From positions 3,906,001-3,970,000 of the forward strand of contig NZ_CP088923.1 of the NCBI RefSeq assembly GCF_021545845.1: a DNA stretch of 64,000 nucleotides. The letters run 5' to 3'. Below the pieces are notes generated by a model. That model searched no databases and was not told where the DNA came from. It worked only from the letters and a program-made list of their open reading frames with translations. This document shows positions 14,244 to 24,752 of the stretch, one piece after another (within the stretch, counting starts at the first letter, position 1; each line of letters opens with the position of its first letter). The position numbers were made by a program, and so were the translations under genes. Source of the stretch: Rhodanobacter thiooxydans. GTDB lineage: Bacteria > Pseudomonadota > Gammaproteobacteria > Xanthomonadales > Rhodanobacteraceae.

Positions 14244-14319
14244 TGGTGGAGCCAGTCGGGATCGAACCGACGACCCCCTGCTTGCAAAGCAGGTGCTCTC
14301 CCAGCTGAGCTATGGCCCC
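14244..14319 (-). tRNA. tRNA-Ala (anticodon TGC)
   Basis: 76 nt including an encoded CCA. The acceptor GGGGCCA pairs with TGGCTCC, the anticodon loop is CTTTGCAA (TGC), and the T arm has GGTTCGATCC. It lies in the 16S-23S spacer in the usual Ile-Ala order. Confidence 0.98.
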
Positions 14320-14321
14320 TT

Positions 14322-14375
14322 GAGGAGTCCGCCCACGGAAGGGCGGCCTTGATCTGCCCTTCGCGGATGACTCCG
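14322..14375 (-). repeat. Spacer hairpin module, tRNA-Ile/tRNA-Ala copy
   Basis: GAGGAGTCCGCC ... GGCGG ... GGATGACTCC, the longer variant of the module also found at 11019-11055 and 14525-14567. Confidence 0.6.
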
Positions 14376-14385
14376 CGTGAGGTAA

Positions 14386-14462
<77 letters not shown>

Positions 14463-14524
14463 AGAGATTGAGCCCCAGAGCCTGCACCAGCCTGTTTCGA
14501 ACTTGGGTTCGGAGCGGCTTTGTT

Positions 14525-14567
14525 GAAGAGTCCGGCCATGCATGGCCGGTCTTGATGTTCGCTCTTC
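14525..14567 (-). repeat. Spacer hairpin module, 16S/tRNA-Ile copy
   Basis: GAAGAGTCCGGCCATGCATG ... GCTCTTC. It shares arms and the GAAGAGTCCG opening with the 23S-5S spacer module. Confidence 0.7.
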
Positions 14568-14592
14568 GCAAAAGGGACTTTGCGTAAAGTAC

Positions 14593-14617
14593 AGGTGTCT
14601 TGTGTGGACGTCTTGCG
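14593..14617 (-). other. 16S precursor processing stem, 3' arm
   Basis: This block pairs with 16303-16327 upstream of 16S: the shared core TGTGTGGACGTCTTG is complementary between the two (about 22 of 25 nt). This is the long-range helix that RNase III cuts to release pre-16S. Confidence 0.8.
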
Positions 14618-14642
14618 TGAAGAATCACGCCGTCGTTTCTTG

Positions 14643-16183
<1,541 letters not shown>

Positions 16184-16302
16184 AGTTATCGATGGCTTAA
16201 TGCCATCTATCTTTCTGAAGCGTTCTTCCCAACCGAAAAAACTCATTACTGACTTTCTTTGGTGGGACGCTTGCATTGCTTGGACAGGTCGCAACCCATC
16301 AG

Positions 16303-16327
16303 CACAAGACGTCCACACAATTCACCT
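16303..16327 (-). other. 16S precursor processing stem, 5' arm
   Basis: Partner of 14593-14617. The leader between this arm and the promoter (16328-16495) and the part up to 16S (16184-16302) hold no gene. Confidence 0.8.
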
Positions 16328-16501
16328 GCGCACACTGTCAAAGATCTTCTCGCCAACCACCACTTCGGTGATCGCCCCGGAACCTTTCGTTCCGGGTGAG
16401 CCGCCCATTCTACATCGCTTTTTGCGACCGTCAACACCATCGAGGAAGTTTCTCGAGGCCCTGCAGTCCGCCTTGCGACGTTGGGCGACTGCGGGCCGCG
16501 A

Positions 16502-16529
16502 ATAATACGGTCTCTGCTCCATTTGGCAA
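16502..16529 (-). promoter_or_regulatory. rRNA operon promoter
   Basis: On the minus strand TTGCCA (16529-16524) and TATTAT (16507-16502) are 16 bp apart. A GC-rich discriminator (TCGCGGCCCGC) follows, and an A/T-rich UP-like block (GAAATTTTTCTCAAGAAA) lies directly upstream. The 16-bp spacing, UP element and GC discriminator are the classic layout of a growth-rate and ppGpp-controlled rRNA promoter. The inverted repeat GAAAAATTTC / GAAATTTTTC at 16541-16591 overlaps the UP region and could also mark the tyrS transcript end. Confidence 0.8.
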
Positions 16530-16641
16530 GCGTTTCTTGAGAAAAATTTCAGGGAACCTGCGCAAGCAACTGCCGCAGCCGGAAATTTTTCTTTTCGGGC
16601 ACGTCCGCTACGTGCCTTCGCGCTGACCGGAACGCAGCAGA

Positions 16642-17853
16642 TCAGGCGCGCACCAGTCTCACGCGGGCGAAGTTGCGCCTACCTACCTGCAGCACACCCT
16701 CGAAGCCGGCATGGAAGACGCGCAGCGCGTCTTCCGCTACTTCGGCGTCGATGCGCACGGCACGCTCCTTCAACTTGCGGTTCGCCTCGGAGTTGCTGGC
16801 GGTGAGCCCGGCCGCGGTGAGCAGGGCCGCCAGGCGCAGGCCCTCGGCCGGCACCACGACGTCGGCCTGCGGCAGCAGCGAGGTATCACCCTCGCCGCGC
16901 ACCACCGCATGCCAGCCGGCGATCGCCTGTTCAGCAGCGGCCGCGCCATGGAAGCGCGTGGTCAGTTCGCGCGCAAGACGCAGCTTGGCGTCGCGCGGGT
17001 TGAGGGCGCCGCTGGCGACGTCCTGCTTCATGCGTGCCAACTCGTCCAGCGACACGTCGAAGCTGAGCAGCTCGAACCAGCGCCACATCAGCTCGTCGCC
17101 GATCTTCATGGTCTTGGTGACGATGTCGATCGCCGGCTCGTTGATGCCGATGTAGTTGCCCAGCGACTTGGACATCTTGTTGACGCCATCCAGCCCTTCC
17201 AGCAACGGCATGGTCAGCACGATCTGCGGCGGCTGGCCGTGGTGTTCCTGCAGCACGCGGCCCATCAGCAGGTTGAACTTCTGGTCGGTGCCGCCCAGCT
17301 CCACGTCCGCCTTCAGTGCCACCGAGTCGTAGCCCTGCACCAGCGGATACAGGAACTCGTGGATCGCGATCGGCTGTTGTGCCGCATAGCGCTTGGTGAA
17401 GTCGTCGCGCTCGAGCATCCGCGCCACGGTGTGCTGGGCAGCGAGCCTGATCATGTCCGCCGCGCTCATCTTGCCGAACCATTCGGAGTTGAAGCGCAGC
17501 TCGGTCCGCTCGCGGTCGAGCACCTTGTAGACCTGCTCGGCGTAGGTCTCGGCGTTGACCAGCACGTCTTCGCGGCTGAGCGGCCTGCGCGTGACGTTCT
17601 TGCCGGTAGGGTCGCCGATCATGCCGGTGAAGTCGCCGATCAGGAAGACCACCTGATGGCCCAGGTCCTGGAACTGGCGCATCTTGTTCAGCAGCACGGT
17701 GTGGCCCAGATGCAGATCCGGCGCGGTCGGGTCAAAGCCGGCCTTGATCCGCAGCGGGCGACCCTGCTTCAGGCGCTCGGCCAGGTCTTCCCGCTTGATG
17801 ATTTCGTCGGCGCCACGCGCAATCGTGGCCAGCGCCTGCTCAAGCTCGCTCAT
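16642..17853 (-). CDS. tyrS: Tyrosyl-tRNA synthetase
   Basis: 403 aa class I synthetase that charges tRNA-Tyr. HIGH-type motif HLGH is at residues 48-51, KMSKS at 226-230, and the C-terminal S4 RNA-binding domain covers about residues 335-400. The length and the KMSKS context match the TyrRS form common in Xanthomonadales and pseudomonads. It is transcribed toward the rRNA operon and is divergent from the M23 endopeptidase gene, a widely conserved arrangement in gammaproteobacteria. Confidence 0.97.
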   Translation of the reverse strand: MSELEQALATIARGADEIIKREDLAERLKQGRPLRIKAGFDPTAPDLHLGHTVLLNKMRQFQDLGHQVVFLIGDFTGMIGDPTGKNVTRRPLSREDVLVNAETYAEQVYKVLDRERTELRFNSEWFGKMSAADMIRLAAQHTVARMLERDDFTKRYAAQQPIAIHEFLYPLVQGYDSVALKADVELGGTDQKFNLLMGRVLQEHHGQPPQIVLTMPLLEGLDGVNKMSKSLGNYIGINEPAIDIVTKTMKIGDELMWRWFELLSFDVSLDELARMKQDVASGALNPRDAKLRLARELTTRFHGAAAAEQAIAGWHAVVRGEGDTSLLPQADVVVPAEGLRLAALLTAAGLTASNSEANRKLKERAVRIDAEVAEDALRVFHAGFEGVLQVGRRNFARVRLVRA

Positions 17854-17967
17854 GCAAGGTTTCTCGATGGTTGGATGAAACAGGCAATGGCCCGCAATGT
17901 GACCGTGCCGTCAACGTTAATTGTGTGTTAACGACGAAAGCGTTGCAAATCCTTGATGCGAAAGGCG

Positions 17968-17997
17968 TTGACGCCCTTTGCACATGGCCGTTATGGT
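17968..17997 (+). promoter_or_regulatory. Candidate promoter of the M23 peptidase gene
   Basis: TTGACG (17968-17973) and TATGGT (17992-17997) are 18 bp apart and 39 bp upstream of the ATG. The match to sigma70 consensus is moderate. Confidence 0.4.
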
Positions 17998-18036
17998 ACC
18001 CGCAGTTTTGTTTCCCTGTAGCGTGGGCGTAACAGC

Positions 18037-19482
18037 ATGGCAGAAGAAAAGCAGGGGGCGCGGCAAGCCCGCAAGCAGGCCATCTGTCGCAAGGCGCAAC
18101 GCCGGCACTCCCATTTCTATGCGCGCTGCGCCCACTGGTCGTTCAATCGCTCGGGCGAAATCGAGCCGATCCGCTGGCGTCGCGAACGCCTGGTGCTCGC
18201 CGGCACGGCGCTGCTGATTACCCTGCTGTCCGGTTTCATCATGCCCGCCTGGGCCAGCGCGATGCGCCCCGCGCCCACGCCCGAAGTGCATTCGCTGTTG
18301 CCGCTGGCACTGCCGAAGATCACGCCGGCCAACCTTACCGCCGCGACCGTGGACGACTGGCAGGTGGTACGGGTGCAACCGGGACAAACGCTGTCGGACA
18401 TCTTCACCGCACGCGGCCTCGGCATGGCCGACCTGCAGAAGGTGATGGATACTGCCGGCAGCGCAAAAAACGCTCTGCACAACATCCGTCCGGGCCAGGA
18501 GTTCGACTTCCTGCTCGGCAGTGACGGCAGCCTCAAGGGCTTCCGCTTCGACCAGGACCAGGCCAGCCGCGCCACCATCCGCCTCGACGGCACGCGGCCC
18601 AGCGTCGCCATCCAGCAACGCGACATGGACCTGCGCGAACAGGTGGCGCACGGCGTGATCCGCAGCAGCCTGTACGCCGCCGGCGACCAGGCCGGCATGG
18701 ACGCGGCGATGGTGGGCAAACTCGCCGACCTGTTCAAGTACGACATCGACTTCGTGCAAGACCTGCGCGTCGGCGACAGCTTCACCGTGATCTACGACGA
18801 CATCTACCGCGATGGCGTGCGCTACGGCCAGGGCAACATCATTGCCGCCGAGTTCGTCAACCAGGACAAGCGCTACACCGCCTACCGCTTCAAGAAGGCC
18901 GACGGCAGCTACGGCTGGTACAGCGAGGATGGCCGGCCGATCCAGAAGTCGTTCCTGCGCATCCCGGTCGATTTCACCCGCATCTCCTCGCAGTTCACCG
19001 CGACGCGCATGCACCCGATCCTCGGTCGCATGCGCGCACACAAGGGCGTGGACTATGCCGCCCCCAGCGGCACCCCGATCCACGCGGCGGGCGACGGCGT
19101 GATCAAGTATCACGGCTGGGAGCGCGGTTACGGCAACTTCGTGGTGATCCAGCACAACAACAGCATCAGCACCGCCTACGGCCACATGTCGCGTTTCGTG
19201 AAGGGTCAGCGGGTGGGTGAGCGGGTGCGCCAGGGTGAAGTGATCGGCTACGTCGGCATGACCGGCCTAGCCACCGGCCCGCACCTGCACTACGAGTTCC
19301 GCGTCAACGGCGTACAGCGCAACCCGCAGACGGTGACGCTGCCGAAGCCCGAGCCGCTGCCGGCCGTGCAGATGGCGCGCTTCAAGGCCGACGTGGTGAA
19401 GCCCCAGTTGGCGCGGCTGACCGAACTGGACGCTCGCATCACGCTGGCGCGCGCCAACGTCCGCGCCAACCACGACAACTGA
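18037..19482 (+). CDS. mepM: M23 peptidoglycan DD-metalloendopeptidase (MepM-like)
   Basis: 481 aa. A cytoplasmic basic N-terminus and one membrane segment near residues 55-75 (LVLAGTALLITLLSGFIMPA) precede an OapA/LysM-like region (VVRVQPGQTLSDIF, about residues 107-150) and an N-terminal inhibitory/scaffold domain. The catalytic LytM/M23 domain covers about residues 325-435. Zinc ligands are seen as HKGVDYAAPSGTP and GLATGPHLHYEFR, with HGWERGYGNFV and AYGHMS between. It cuts D-Ala-mDAP cross-links to open space for new strands. Followed after 13 bp by anmK. Confidence 0.94.
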   Translation: MAEEKQGARQARKQAICRKAQRRHSHFYARCAHWSFNRSGEIEPIRWRRERLVLAGTALLITLLSGFIMPAWASAMRPAPTPEVHSLLPLALPKITPANLTAATVDDWQVVRVQPGQTLSDIFTARGLGMADLQKVMDTAGSAKNALHNIRPGQEFDFLLGSDGSLKGFRFDQDQASRATIRLDGTRPSVAIQQRDMDLREQVAHGVIRSSLYAAGDQAGMDAAMVGKLADLFKYDIDFVQDLRVGDSFTVIYDDIYRDGVRYGQGNIIAAEFVNQDKRYTAYRFKKADGSYGWYSEDGRPIQKSFLRIPVDFTRISSQFTATRMHPILGRMRAHKGVDYAAPSGTPIHAAGDGVIKYHGWERGYGNFVVIQHNNSISTAYGHMSRFVKGQRVGERVRQGEVIGYVGMTGLATGPHLHYEFRVNGVQRNPQTVTLPKPEPLPAVQMARFKADVVKPQLARLTELDARITLARANVRANHDN

Positions 19483-19495
19483 ACGCCCGTCGCGC

Positions 19496-20626
19496 GTGGA
19501 CGACGCCTCGGCGCTGTACATCGGACTGATCTCCGGCACCAGCGCCGACGGCATCGACGCCGTGCTGACCAGCTTCAACCGTGGCCTGCCGCAGCTGCAG
19601 GCCAGCCACTCGCATCCGTGGCCGGCGGATCTGCGCAGGCGAATGCTTGCGCTGGCCCAGGGAGAGAGCGCACTCGACCTCGATGCTTTTGGACGGCTGG
19701 ACGTCCAGATCGGCCGCTGCTTCGCCGACGCCGCGCTGCAGCTGCTCGAGCGCAGCGGCACGCCCACCTCGGCCGTCCGCGCCATCGGCTCGCACGGCCA
19801 GACGCTGCGCCATCGCCCCAGCGGTGCCTACCCGTTTACCCTGCAGCTCGGCGACCCGAGCGTGATCGCCGAGCGCTGCGGCATCGACGTGGTGGCGGAT
19901 TTTCGCCGCGCCGACGTCGCCGCTGGCGGGCAGGGCGCACCGTTGCTGCCTGCGCTGCACGCAATGCTGCTGGCACGACCGGGACATGTGCGGGTGGTGC
20001 TGAACCTCGGCGGCATCGCCAACATCACCGTGCTCGGTGCCGACGGCCGCGTGTTCGGCTTCGACACCGGCCCGGCCAACGGCCTGCTCGATGCCTGGCA
20101 CCTGCGCCAGCACGGCGAGCCGTTCGATCGTGACGGCGCGTACGCCGCCCGTGGCCGCGTCGACACCGGCCTGCTCGATACCCTGCTGGCCGATCCCTAC
20201 TTCACGCTGCCACCGCCGAAGAGCACCGGCCGCGAGTACTTCCACCTCGACTGGCTGGCCGCGCATGCACCGCTCGCCGCGCTGGACCCCGCCGACGTGC
20301 AGGCGACCCTGCTGGAACTCACTGCGCGCAGCGTGGCCGCGGCGATCGCGCAGCACGCGCCGCAAGCGGAAGAAGTGCTGGCCTGCGGCGGCGGCGTACA
20401 CAACGGTGCGCTGATGCGGCGGCTGGGTGAACTGCTGGCGCCTCGCGTGCTGCTGGACACCTCGCGCTACGGCGTCGATCCGGACTTCCTCGAAGCCACC
20501 GCCTTCGCCTGGCTGGCGCGGCAACGCCTGCTCGGCCTGCCCGGCAACCTGCCGGCGGTCACCGGCGCACGCGGTCCGCGGATACTGGGCGCAGTCTATT
20601 CCGCGCCGGTCGCACCACCGGCATAG
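19496..20626 (+). CDS. anmK: Anhydro-N-acetylmuramic acid kinase
   Basis: 376 aa. Phosphorylates and opens 1,6-anhydro-MurNAc to MurNAc 6-phosphate in cell-wall recycling. The phosphate-binding signature GLISGTSADGIDAV starts at about residue 9, and NLGGIANITVL and FDTGPANGLLD are the other hexokinase-fold motifs. The start is GTG at 19496. It is in one operon with the M23 endopeptidase. The 3' end overlaps the convergent small gene at 20596 by 31 bp. Confidence 0.95.
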   Translation: MDDASALYIGLISGTSADGIDAVLTSFNRGLPQLQASHSHPWPADLRRRMLALAQGESALDLDAFGRLDVQIGRCFADAALQLLERSGTPTSAVRAIGSHGQTLRHRPSGAYPFTLQLGDPSVIAERCGIDVVADFRRADVAAGGQGAPLLPALHAMLLARPGHVRVVLNLGGIANITVLGADGRVFGFDTGPANGLLDAWHLRQHGEPFDRDGAYAARGRVDTGLLDTLLADPYFTLPPPKSTGREYFHLDWLAAHAPLAALDPADVQATLLELTARSVAAAIAQHAPQAEEVLACGGGVHNGALMRRLGELLAPRVLLDTSRYGVDPDFLEATAFAWLARQRLLGLPGNLPAVTGARGPRILGAVYSAPVAPPA

Positions 20627-20907
20627 CCGATGTTTTCCGGGGCCAGCTGGGTCGGCCGGGTCTGCGCCAGCGCATGCAGCGCCTCCTGGAACACACCCTG
20701 TTCGGCCGCGCCCCAATCGCCATCGAGGACGGTCAGCGCAGCGGGGTCACGCAGGTTCTCGCTGCAGCGCTGCGCAGCCGACATGCCCAGGCCGCTGCGC
20801 AGCGCATGCAACATGACGTCGTTGACCGTGCACTGGCGATCCCGGGCCAGCGACCGGATGCGTTCGACGAGCAGGCTGTCGACGTGCTGCAGGATCATGT
20901 CCGGCAT
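20596..20907 (-). CDS. Conserved hypothetical protein, ribbon-helix-helix-like N-terminus
   Basis: 103 aa. GGAG lies 8 nt before the chosen ATG. The N-terminal 40 residues (MPDMILQHVDSLLVERIRS, then TVNDVMLHALRSGLGM) look like a ribbon-helix-helix or FitA-type DNA-binding fold, and the rest is acidic and unassigned. No toxin gene is adjacent. It ends inside anmK (tail-to-tail, 31-bp overlap) and lies 137 bp after ampG on the same strand. Function unknown. Confidence 0.7.
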   Translation of the reverse strand: MPDMILQHVDSLLVERIRSLARDRQCTVNDVMLHALRSGLGMSAAQRCSENLRDPAALTVLDGDWGAAEQGVFQEALHALAQTRPTQLAPENIGYAGGATGAE

Positions 20908-21044
20908 AAGCGTCACTCCATGTTGCACATGCCCCTGTGCCAGCGATGCTTGCACAACCGCCGCCACGCCACGCGTCGCGATGGCGATTCCGTGGCCGAC
21001 TTGGCAATCACGTTGTGAACGCAACCACACCGCCGCGCGACAGT

Positions 21045-22358
21045 CTAGGCGGCGCCTGCCGCCGCCCGCGCACGCTCCTCGCCGCGGAAGTAGCGCCACA
21101 GGCCGGCGAACAGCAACATCGACGGCAGCACCGCCAGCACCGTGATGACGAAGTAGCCGCCGTAGCCGGTGGCGGTGGCGATGCCGCCGGCAAAAAAACC
21201 GAGCAGCTTGCCAGGCAGGTTGACCAGCGAGCTCAGCAACGCGTACTGCGTCGCGGTGTGCTGGCGATTGACCAGCGAGGACAGGAACGCCACGGTCGGC
21301 GGCCCCAGCATGCCCAGGGTGAGGTTTTCGCCGGAGATCACCAGGGTCAGCACCAGCAGGTCGCCGGGGTGGGCGATCAGCAGCAGGTACAGCAGGTTGC
21401 TGCAGCCACACAGCACGATGGTGATGCCGAGCGGCCGCCATGCGCCCCAGCGCGCCACCATGGCGCCGCCGATGAACACGCCGACAATGCCGATCCAGAT
21501 GCCGTAGATCTTGGTGATGGTGCCGATCTGGGTCTTGGAGAAACCCATGTCGCGGTAGAACGGGCTCATGATGCCGCCGATGGTGGCCTGCTCGGGCATC
21601 TTGAACAGCAGCAGGAACAGCAAGGTCACCCCGGCCAGCGGCCAACCGTAACGACGGAAGAAATCGGCGAACGGATCGATCACGCTCTCGCGCATCGCGT
21701 CGCGCCAGCGCGTGGCGCGTACCCGCAACACGTCCGGTTCGCGCGCGATCAGCGTGGTCGCCACCGGCACCGCCATCGCCAGCGCCATCAGCACGTAGAC
21801 CAGCCGCCACGACAGGTGGTCGGCCAGGATCAACGCCACCGCACCGGCCAGCAGCAGGCCGATGCGGTAACCGAGCGAGTAGGTGGCAACCAGCGCGCCC
21901 TGCGCCTCGATCGGCGCGATCTCGATGCGGTAGGCGTCCACCGCGATGTCCTGGGTGGCACCGAAGAACGCCACCAGCAGGGTGGCCGCCACGAACGGGG
22001 TCAGCTGCCGCGGGGTCAACGCGGCCATCGCCAGCAGCCCGAACACCACGCCCAGCTGCGCGAACAACAGCCAGCCGCGGCGCTGGCCGAGGCGGGCGAA
22101 GCCGGGGAGGCGCCCGTGGTCGAGCAGCGGCGCCCACACGAACTTGAACGCATAGGTCATGCCGGCGCTGGCAATCATGGTGATGTCCGCCAGCTTGATG
22201 CCGTTTTCCTTCAGCCAGTACGCCAGCGTGCCGGCCACCAGCAGGAACGGCAGGCCGGAGGAGAAGCCGAACAGCGCCATCGTCCATGCCGCCGGCTGGG
22301 CGAACGCCCGCCATACCGACGGCTTTGCCGGTCGCGCCGCCGCGGGCTCAATCGGCAT
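21045..22358 (-). CDS. ampG: AmpG-family muropeptide MFS permease
   Basis: 437 aa major-facilitator protein with about 12-14 hydrophobic segments. The opening FGFSSGLPFLLVAGTLAYWL, the DAYRIEIAPIEAQGALVATY loop and RIGLLLAGAVALILAD are typical of AmpG. It imports GlcNAc-1,6-anhydroMurNAc peptides to the cytoplasm, feeding AnmK and controlling AmpR-type beta-lactamase induction in relatives. Its start lies inside the 3' end of xth (11-bp overlap), so the two are co-translated. Confidence 0.92.
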   Translation of the reverse strand: MPIEPAAARPAKPSVWRAFAQPAAWTMALFGFSSGLPFLLVAGTLAYWLKENGIKLADITMIASAGMTYAFKFVWAPLLDHGRLPGFARLGQRRGWLLFAQLGVVFGLLAMAALTPRQLTPFVAATLLVAFFGATQDIAVDAYRIEIAPIEAQGALVATYSLGYRIGLLLAGAVALILADHLSWRLVYVLMALAMAVPVATTLIAREPDVLRVRATRWRDAMRESVIDPFADFFRRYGWPLAGVTLLFLLLFKMPEQATIGGIMSPFYRDMGFSKTQIGTITKIYGIWIGIVGVFIGGAMVARWGAWRPLGITIVLCGCSNLLYLLLIAHPGDLLVLTLVISGENLTLGMLGPPTVAFLSSLVNRQHTATQYALLSSLVNLPGKLLGFFAGGIATATGYGGYFVITVLAVLPSMLLFAGLWRYFRGEERARAAAGAA

Positions 22359-23118
22359 AGTCGACGGTGTACGGCGCGTGGTCGGAGAAGCGTTCGTCGC
22401 GGTAGATCGAGCACGCCTTCAGGCGCTCGCGTAAGCTCGGTGAGACGACCTGGTAGTCGATCCGCCACCCCACGTTGTTCTCGCGCGCGCGGCCGCGGTT
22501 CGACCACCAGGTGTACTCGACCGCATCGGGCTTGATCGCGCGGAAGCTGTCGACCCAGCCGCGCTGATTGAACAGCAGGTCCAGCCACGCACGCTCCTGC
22601 GGCAGGCAGCCGGAGTTCTTCTGGTTGGACGACCAGTTCTTGATGTCGTTCCTGGTGTGCACGATGTTCCAGTCACCGCAGATCACATAGTCGCGGCCGC
22701 TGTTCAACCATGCATCGAAGATCGGCGTGATCCACTCCATCGCCTTGAACTTGAACTGCTGGCGCTCGTCGCCGGAGGAGCCGGACGGGAAGTACAGCGA
22801 GACCACGCTGAGCTTGCCGAAGCGCGCCTCGATGTAGCGCCCCTCGTTGTCGAACGCATCCCAGCCCAGTTCGGTGAGCACCTGGTCGGGTTCACGCCGG
22901 GTGTAGATCGCCACGCCGCTGTAGCCCTTCTTGCTGCTGGCGTCGCGGTACAGGCAGTGGTGGCCGTCGGGGCGGAACATCGCGTCGACCAGCTGGCCTT
23001 CCTGCGCCTTGGTTTCCTGCAGGCAGACCACGTCCGCCTGCTGTCGGCGCAGCCAGTCGAACACGCCCTTGGTGGCGGCCGAGCGGATGCCGTTGGCGTT
23101 GAGGGTGATGATGCGCAT
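22348..23118 (-). CDS. xth: Exodeoxyribonuclease III (AP endonuclease)
   Basis: 256 aa endonuclease/exonuclease/phosphatase fold. Conserved blocks are [17 protein letters not shown] (metal Glu), [17 protein letters not shown] and the C-terminal SDHAPY with the catalytic His. It repairs abasic sites and removes 3' blocks. The start ATG is divergent from pyrE, with 154 bp between them. Confidence 0.96.
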   Translation of the reverse strand: MRIITLNANGIRSAATKGVFDWLRRQQADVVCLQETKAQEGQLVDAMFRPDGHHCLYRDASSKKGYSGVAIYTRREPDQVLTELGWDAFDNEGRYIEARFGKLSVVSLYFPSGSSGDERQQFKFKAMEWITPIFDAWLNSGRDYVICGDWNIVHTRNDIKNWSSNQKNSGCLPQERAWLDLLFNQRGWVDSFRAIKPDAVEYTWWSNRGRARENNVGWRIDYQVVSPSLRERLKACSIYRDERFSDHAPYTVDYAD

Positions 23119-23272
23119 GCGGACTCCTCGGGCGGCGGGCCATCATAGCAACCATGCCGGCCCGCCCTGCGGTCCGTGCGCGCCGGTCGGCCCGGGCAGG
23201 GCTGTACCATGGCGGCCTTGCCGTAGCACAGCGCCGCCGCGGCCCCGACTTCCACCGTTTGCGAGACCCTCC

Positions 23273-23920
23273 GTGCACGCCTACCAGCGCGACTTCATCG
23301 AACTCACCCTGCGCCGCGACGTGTTGCGCTTCGGCGAGTTCACTCTGAAATCCGGCCGCCACAGCCCGTACTTCTTCAACATGGGGCGGATCGACTCGGG
23401 CGCCGCGCTGGCCCAGCTCGGCCGCGCCTACGCCGCCGCCCTGGTGAACTCCGGTGTCGCCGTGGACATGTTGTTCGGGCCTGCCTACAAGGGCATCGCA
23501 CTGGCCGCCGCCACCGCCATCGCGCTGGCCGACGGCCATGGCCGCGACCTGCCGTGGGCGTACAACCGCAAGGAGGCGAAGGACCACGGCGAGGGCGGCG
23601 TGCTGGTCGGCGCGCCGCTCGAGGGCCGGGTGCTGATCGTCGACGACGTGATGACCGCCGGCACCGCGGTGCGCGAGTCGCTGGCATTGATCCGCGCCCA
23701 GGGCGCCACGCCGGCCGGCGTGCTGATCGCGCTGGACCGGCAGGAGCGCGGACAGGGCGAGCGCTCGGCCGCGCAGGAGGTGGCCGCCGACCATGGCATT
23801 CCGGTGATCGCGATCACCAGCCTCGACGACGTGCTGGCCTATGCCGGCGAGCAGCCGCGGCTGGCCGCCGAGCACGCCCGCCTGCTGGCCTATCGCGAGC
23901 GCTACGGAGTCCGCCGCTGA
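23273..23920 (+). CDS. pyrE: Orotate phosphoribosyltransferase
   Basis: 215 aa with a GTG start ([20 protein letters not shown]), chosen because family members begin at this point and upstream in-frame sequence is not conserved. The PRPP loop [13 protein letters not shown] and the [11 protein letters not shown] flexible loop are intact. It makes OMP in pyrimidine biosynthesis. The neighbourhood pyrE, xth, algC, dut, coaBC, radC is the conserved gammaproteobacterial cluster. Confidence 0.96.
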   Translation: MHAYQRDFIELTLRRDVLRFGEFTLKSGRHSPYFFNMGRIDSGAALAQLGRAYAAALVNSGVAVDMLFGPAYKGIALAAATAIALADGHGRDLPWAYNRKEAKDHGEGGVLVGAPLEGRVLIVDDVMTAGTAVRESLALIRAQGATPAGVLIALDRQERGQGERSAAQEVAADHGIPVIAITSLDDVLAYAGEQPRLAAEHARLLAYRERYGVRR

Positions 23921-24029
23921 GTCCAGCGTGTCCTCAAGCGAACCCGGTCACACTCGCAGCGGCTGCCGCGCCCACGGAGCTAGGCAGCGTGACCGCGCTG
24001 GCTATACTGGGCAACGAAGAGGGGTATCC

Positions 24030-24674
24030 ATGCGCAAATCATTGCTCGTCATCGCCGTTGCCGTGCTGGCTGCGAGCCTGTCGACGCAGGCCCAGAACAC
24101 CGGCAACGTTCGCTACAAGTGGCACGACGGGGAGGGTCTGATGCACTTCAGCGACAGCCTGACCGCCGAAGCCATGAAGTACGGCTACGAATTGGTCAAC
24201 GACCGCGGCCTGGTGGTGCAACGCGTGCCACGCCAGTTGACCGCCGCCGAACGCACCGCCGCCGCCGAGCTCGCCACCGAACAGGCGGCCCAGCAGCGCG
24301 CCGCGCAGGAACGCGCGAACGCCGATGCGCAGATGCTGCTGGCCTACCCGGACGAAGACTCCTACCGGATTTCGCTGCAGCAGGTGCTGGATACCATCGA
24401 CCAGCAGATCCACACCTCGCAGATCAACCTGCGCAGCCAGGAGAAGGCGTTGACCGACCTGCTCGGCCGCGCCGCCGACCTCGAGAACGCCAAGAGCCCG
24501 GTACCCAAGCCCCTGGCCGACAGCATCGCGCAACAGCGCAACGTGGTGGCCACGCTGCGCGACACGCTGCGCCGCCAGCAGACCCTGCGCAGCAATACCG
24601 AGCAGCAGCAGGTCGGGCAGCTGGCGCACTACCGCGAAGTCAGGACGGCCGCGCAGAAACAGTCGGCGGAGTAG
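24030..24674 (+). CDS. DUF4124 domain-containing periplasmic protein
   Basis: 214 aa. A signal peptide (KSLLVIAVAVLAASLSTQAQ) precedes a short DUF4124 domain (about residues 24-75, YKWHDGEGLMHFSDSL, with a KWxDxxGxxHYS-like pattern) and a long Gln/Ala-rich coiled coil. The role of the family is unknown; it occurs in many proteobacterial envelope proteins. TATACT at about 24003 is a possible -10 box. Convergent with algC, 78 bp apart. Confidence 0.85.
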   Translation: MRKSLLVIAVAVLAASLSTQAQNTGNVRYKWHDGEGLMHFSDSLTAEAMKYGYELVNDRGLVVQRVPRQLTAAERTAAAELATEQAAQQRAAQERANADAQMLLAYPDEDSYRISLQQVLDTIDQQIHTSQINLRSQEKALTDLLGRAADLENAKSPVPKPLADSIAQQRNVVATLRDTLRRQQTLRSNTEQQQVGQLAHYREVRTAAQKQSAE

Positions 24675-24752
24675 CCCGGCGCCGATGGCGTCGACCCTCG
24701 CCCGGAGTGCGGTTGCAAGCGCCTGACGTGGCAGCCGACGCGCCGCCGGCCG

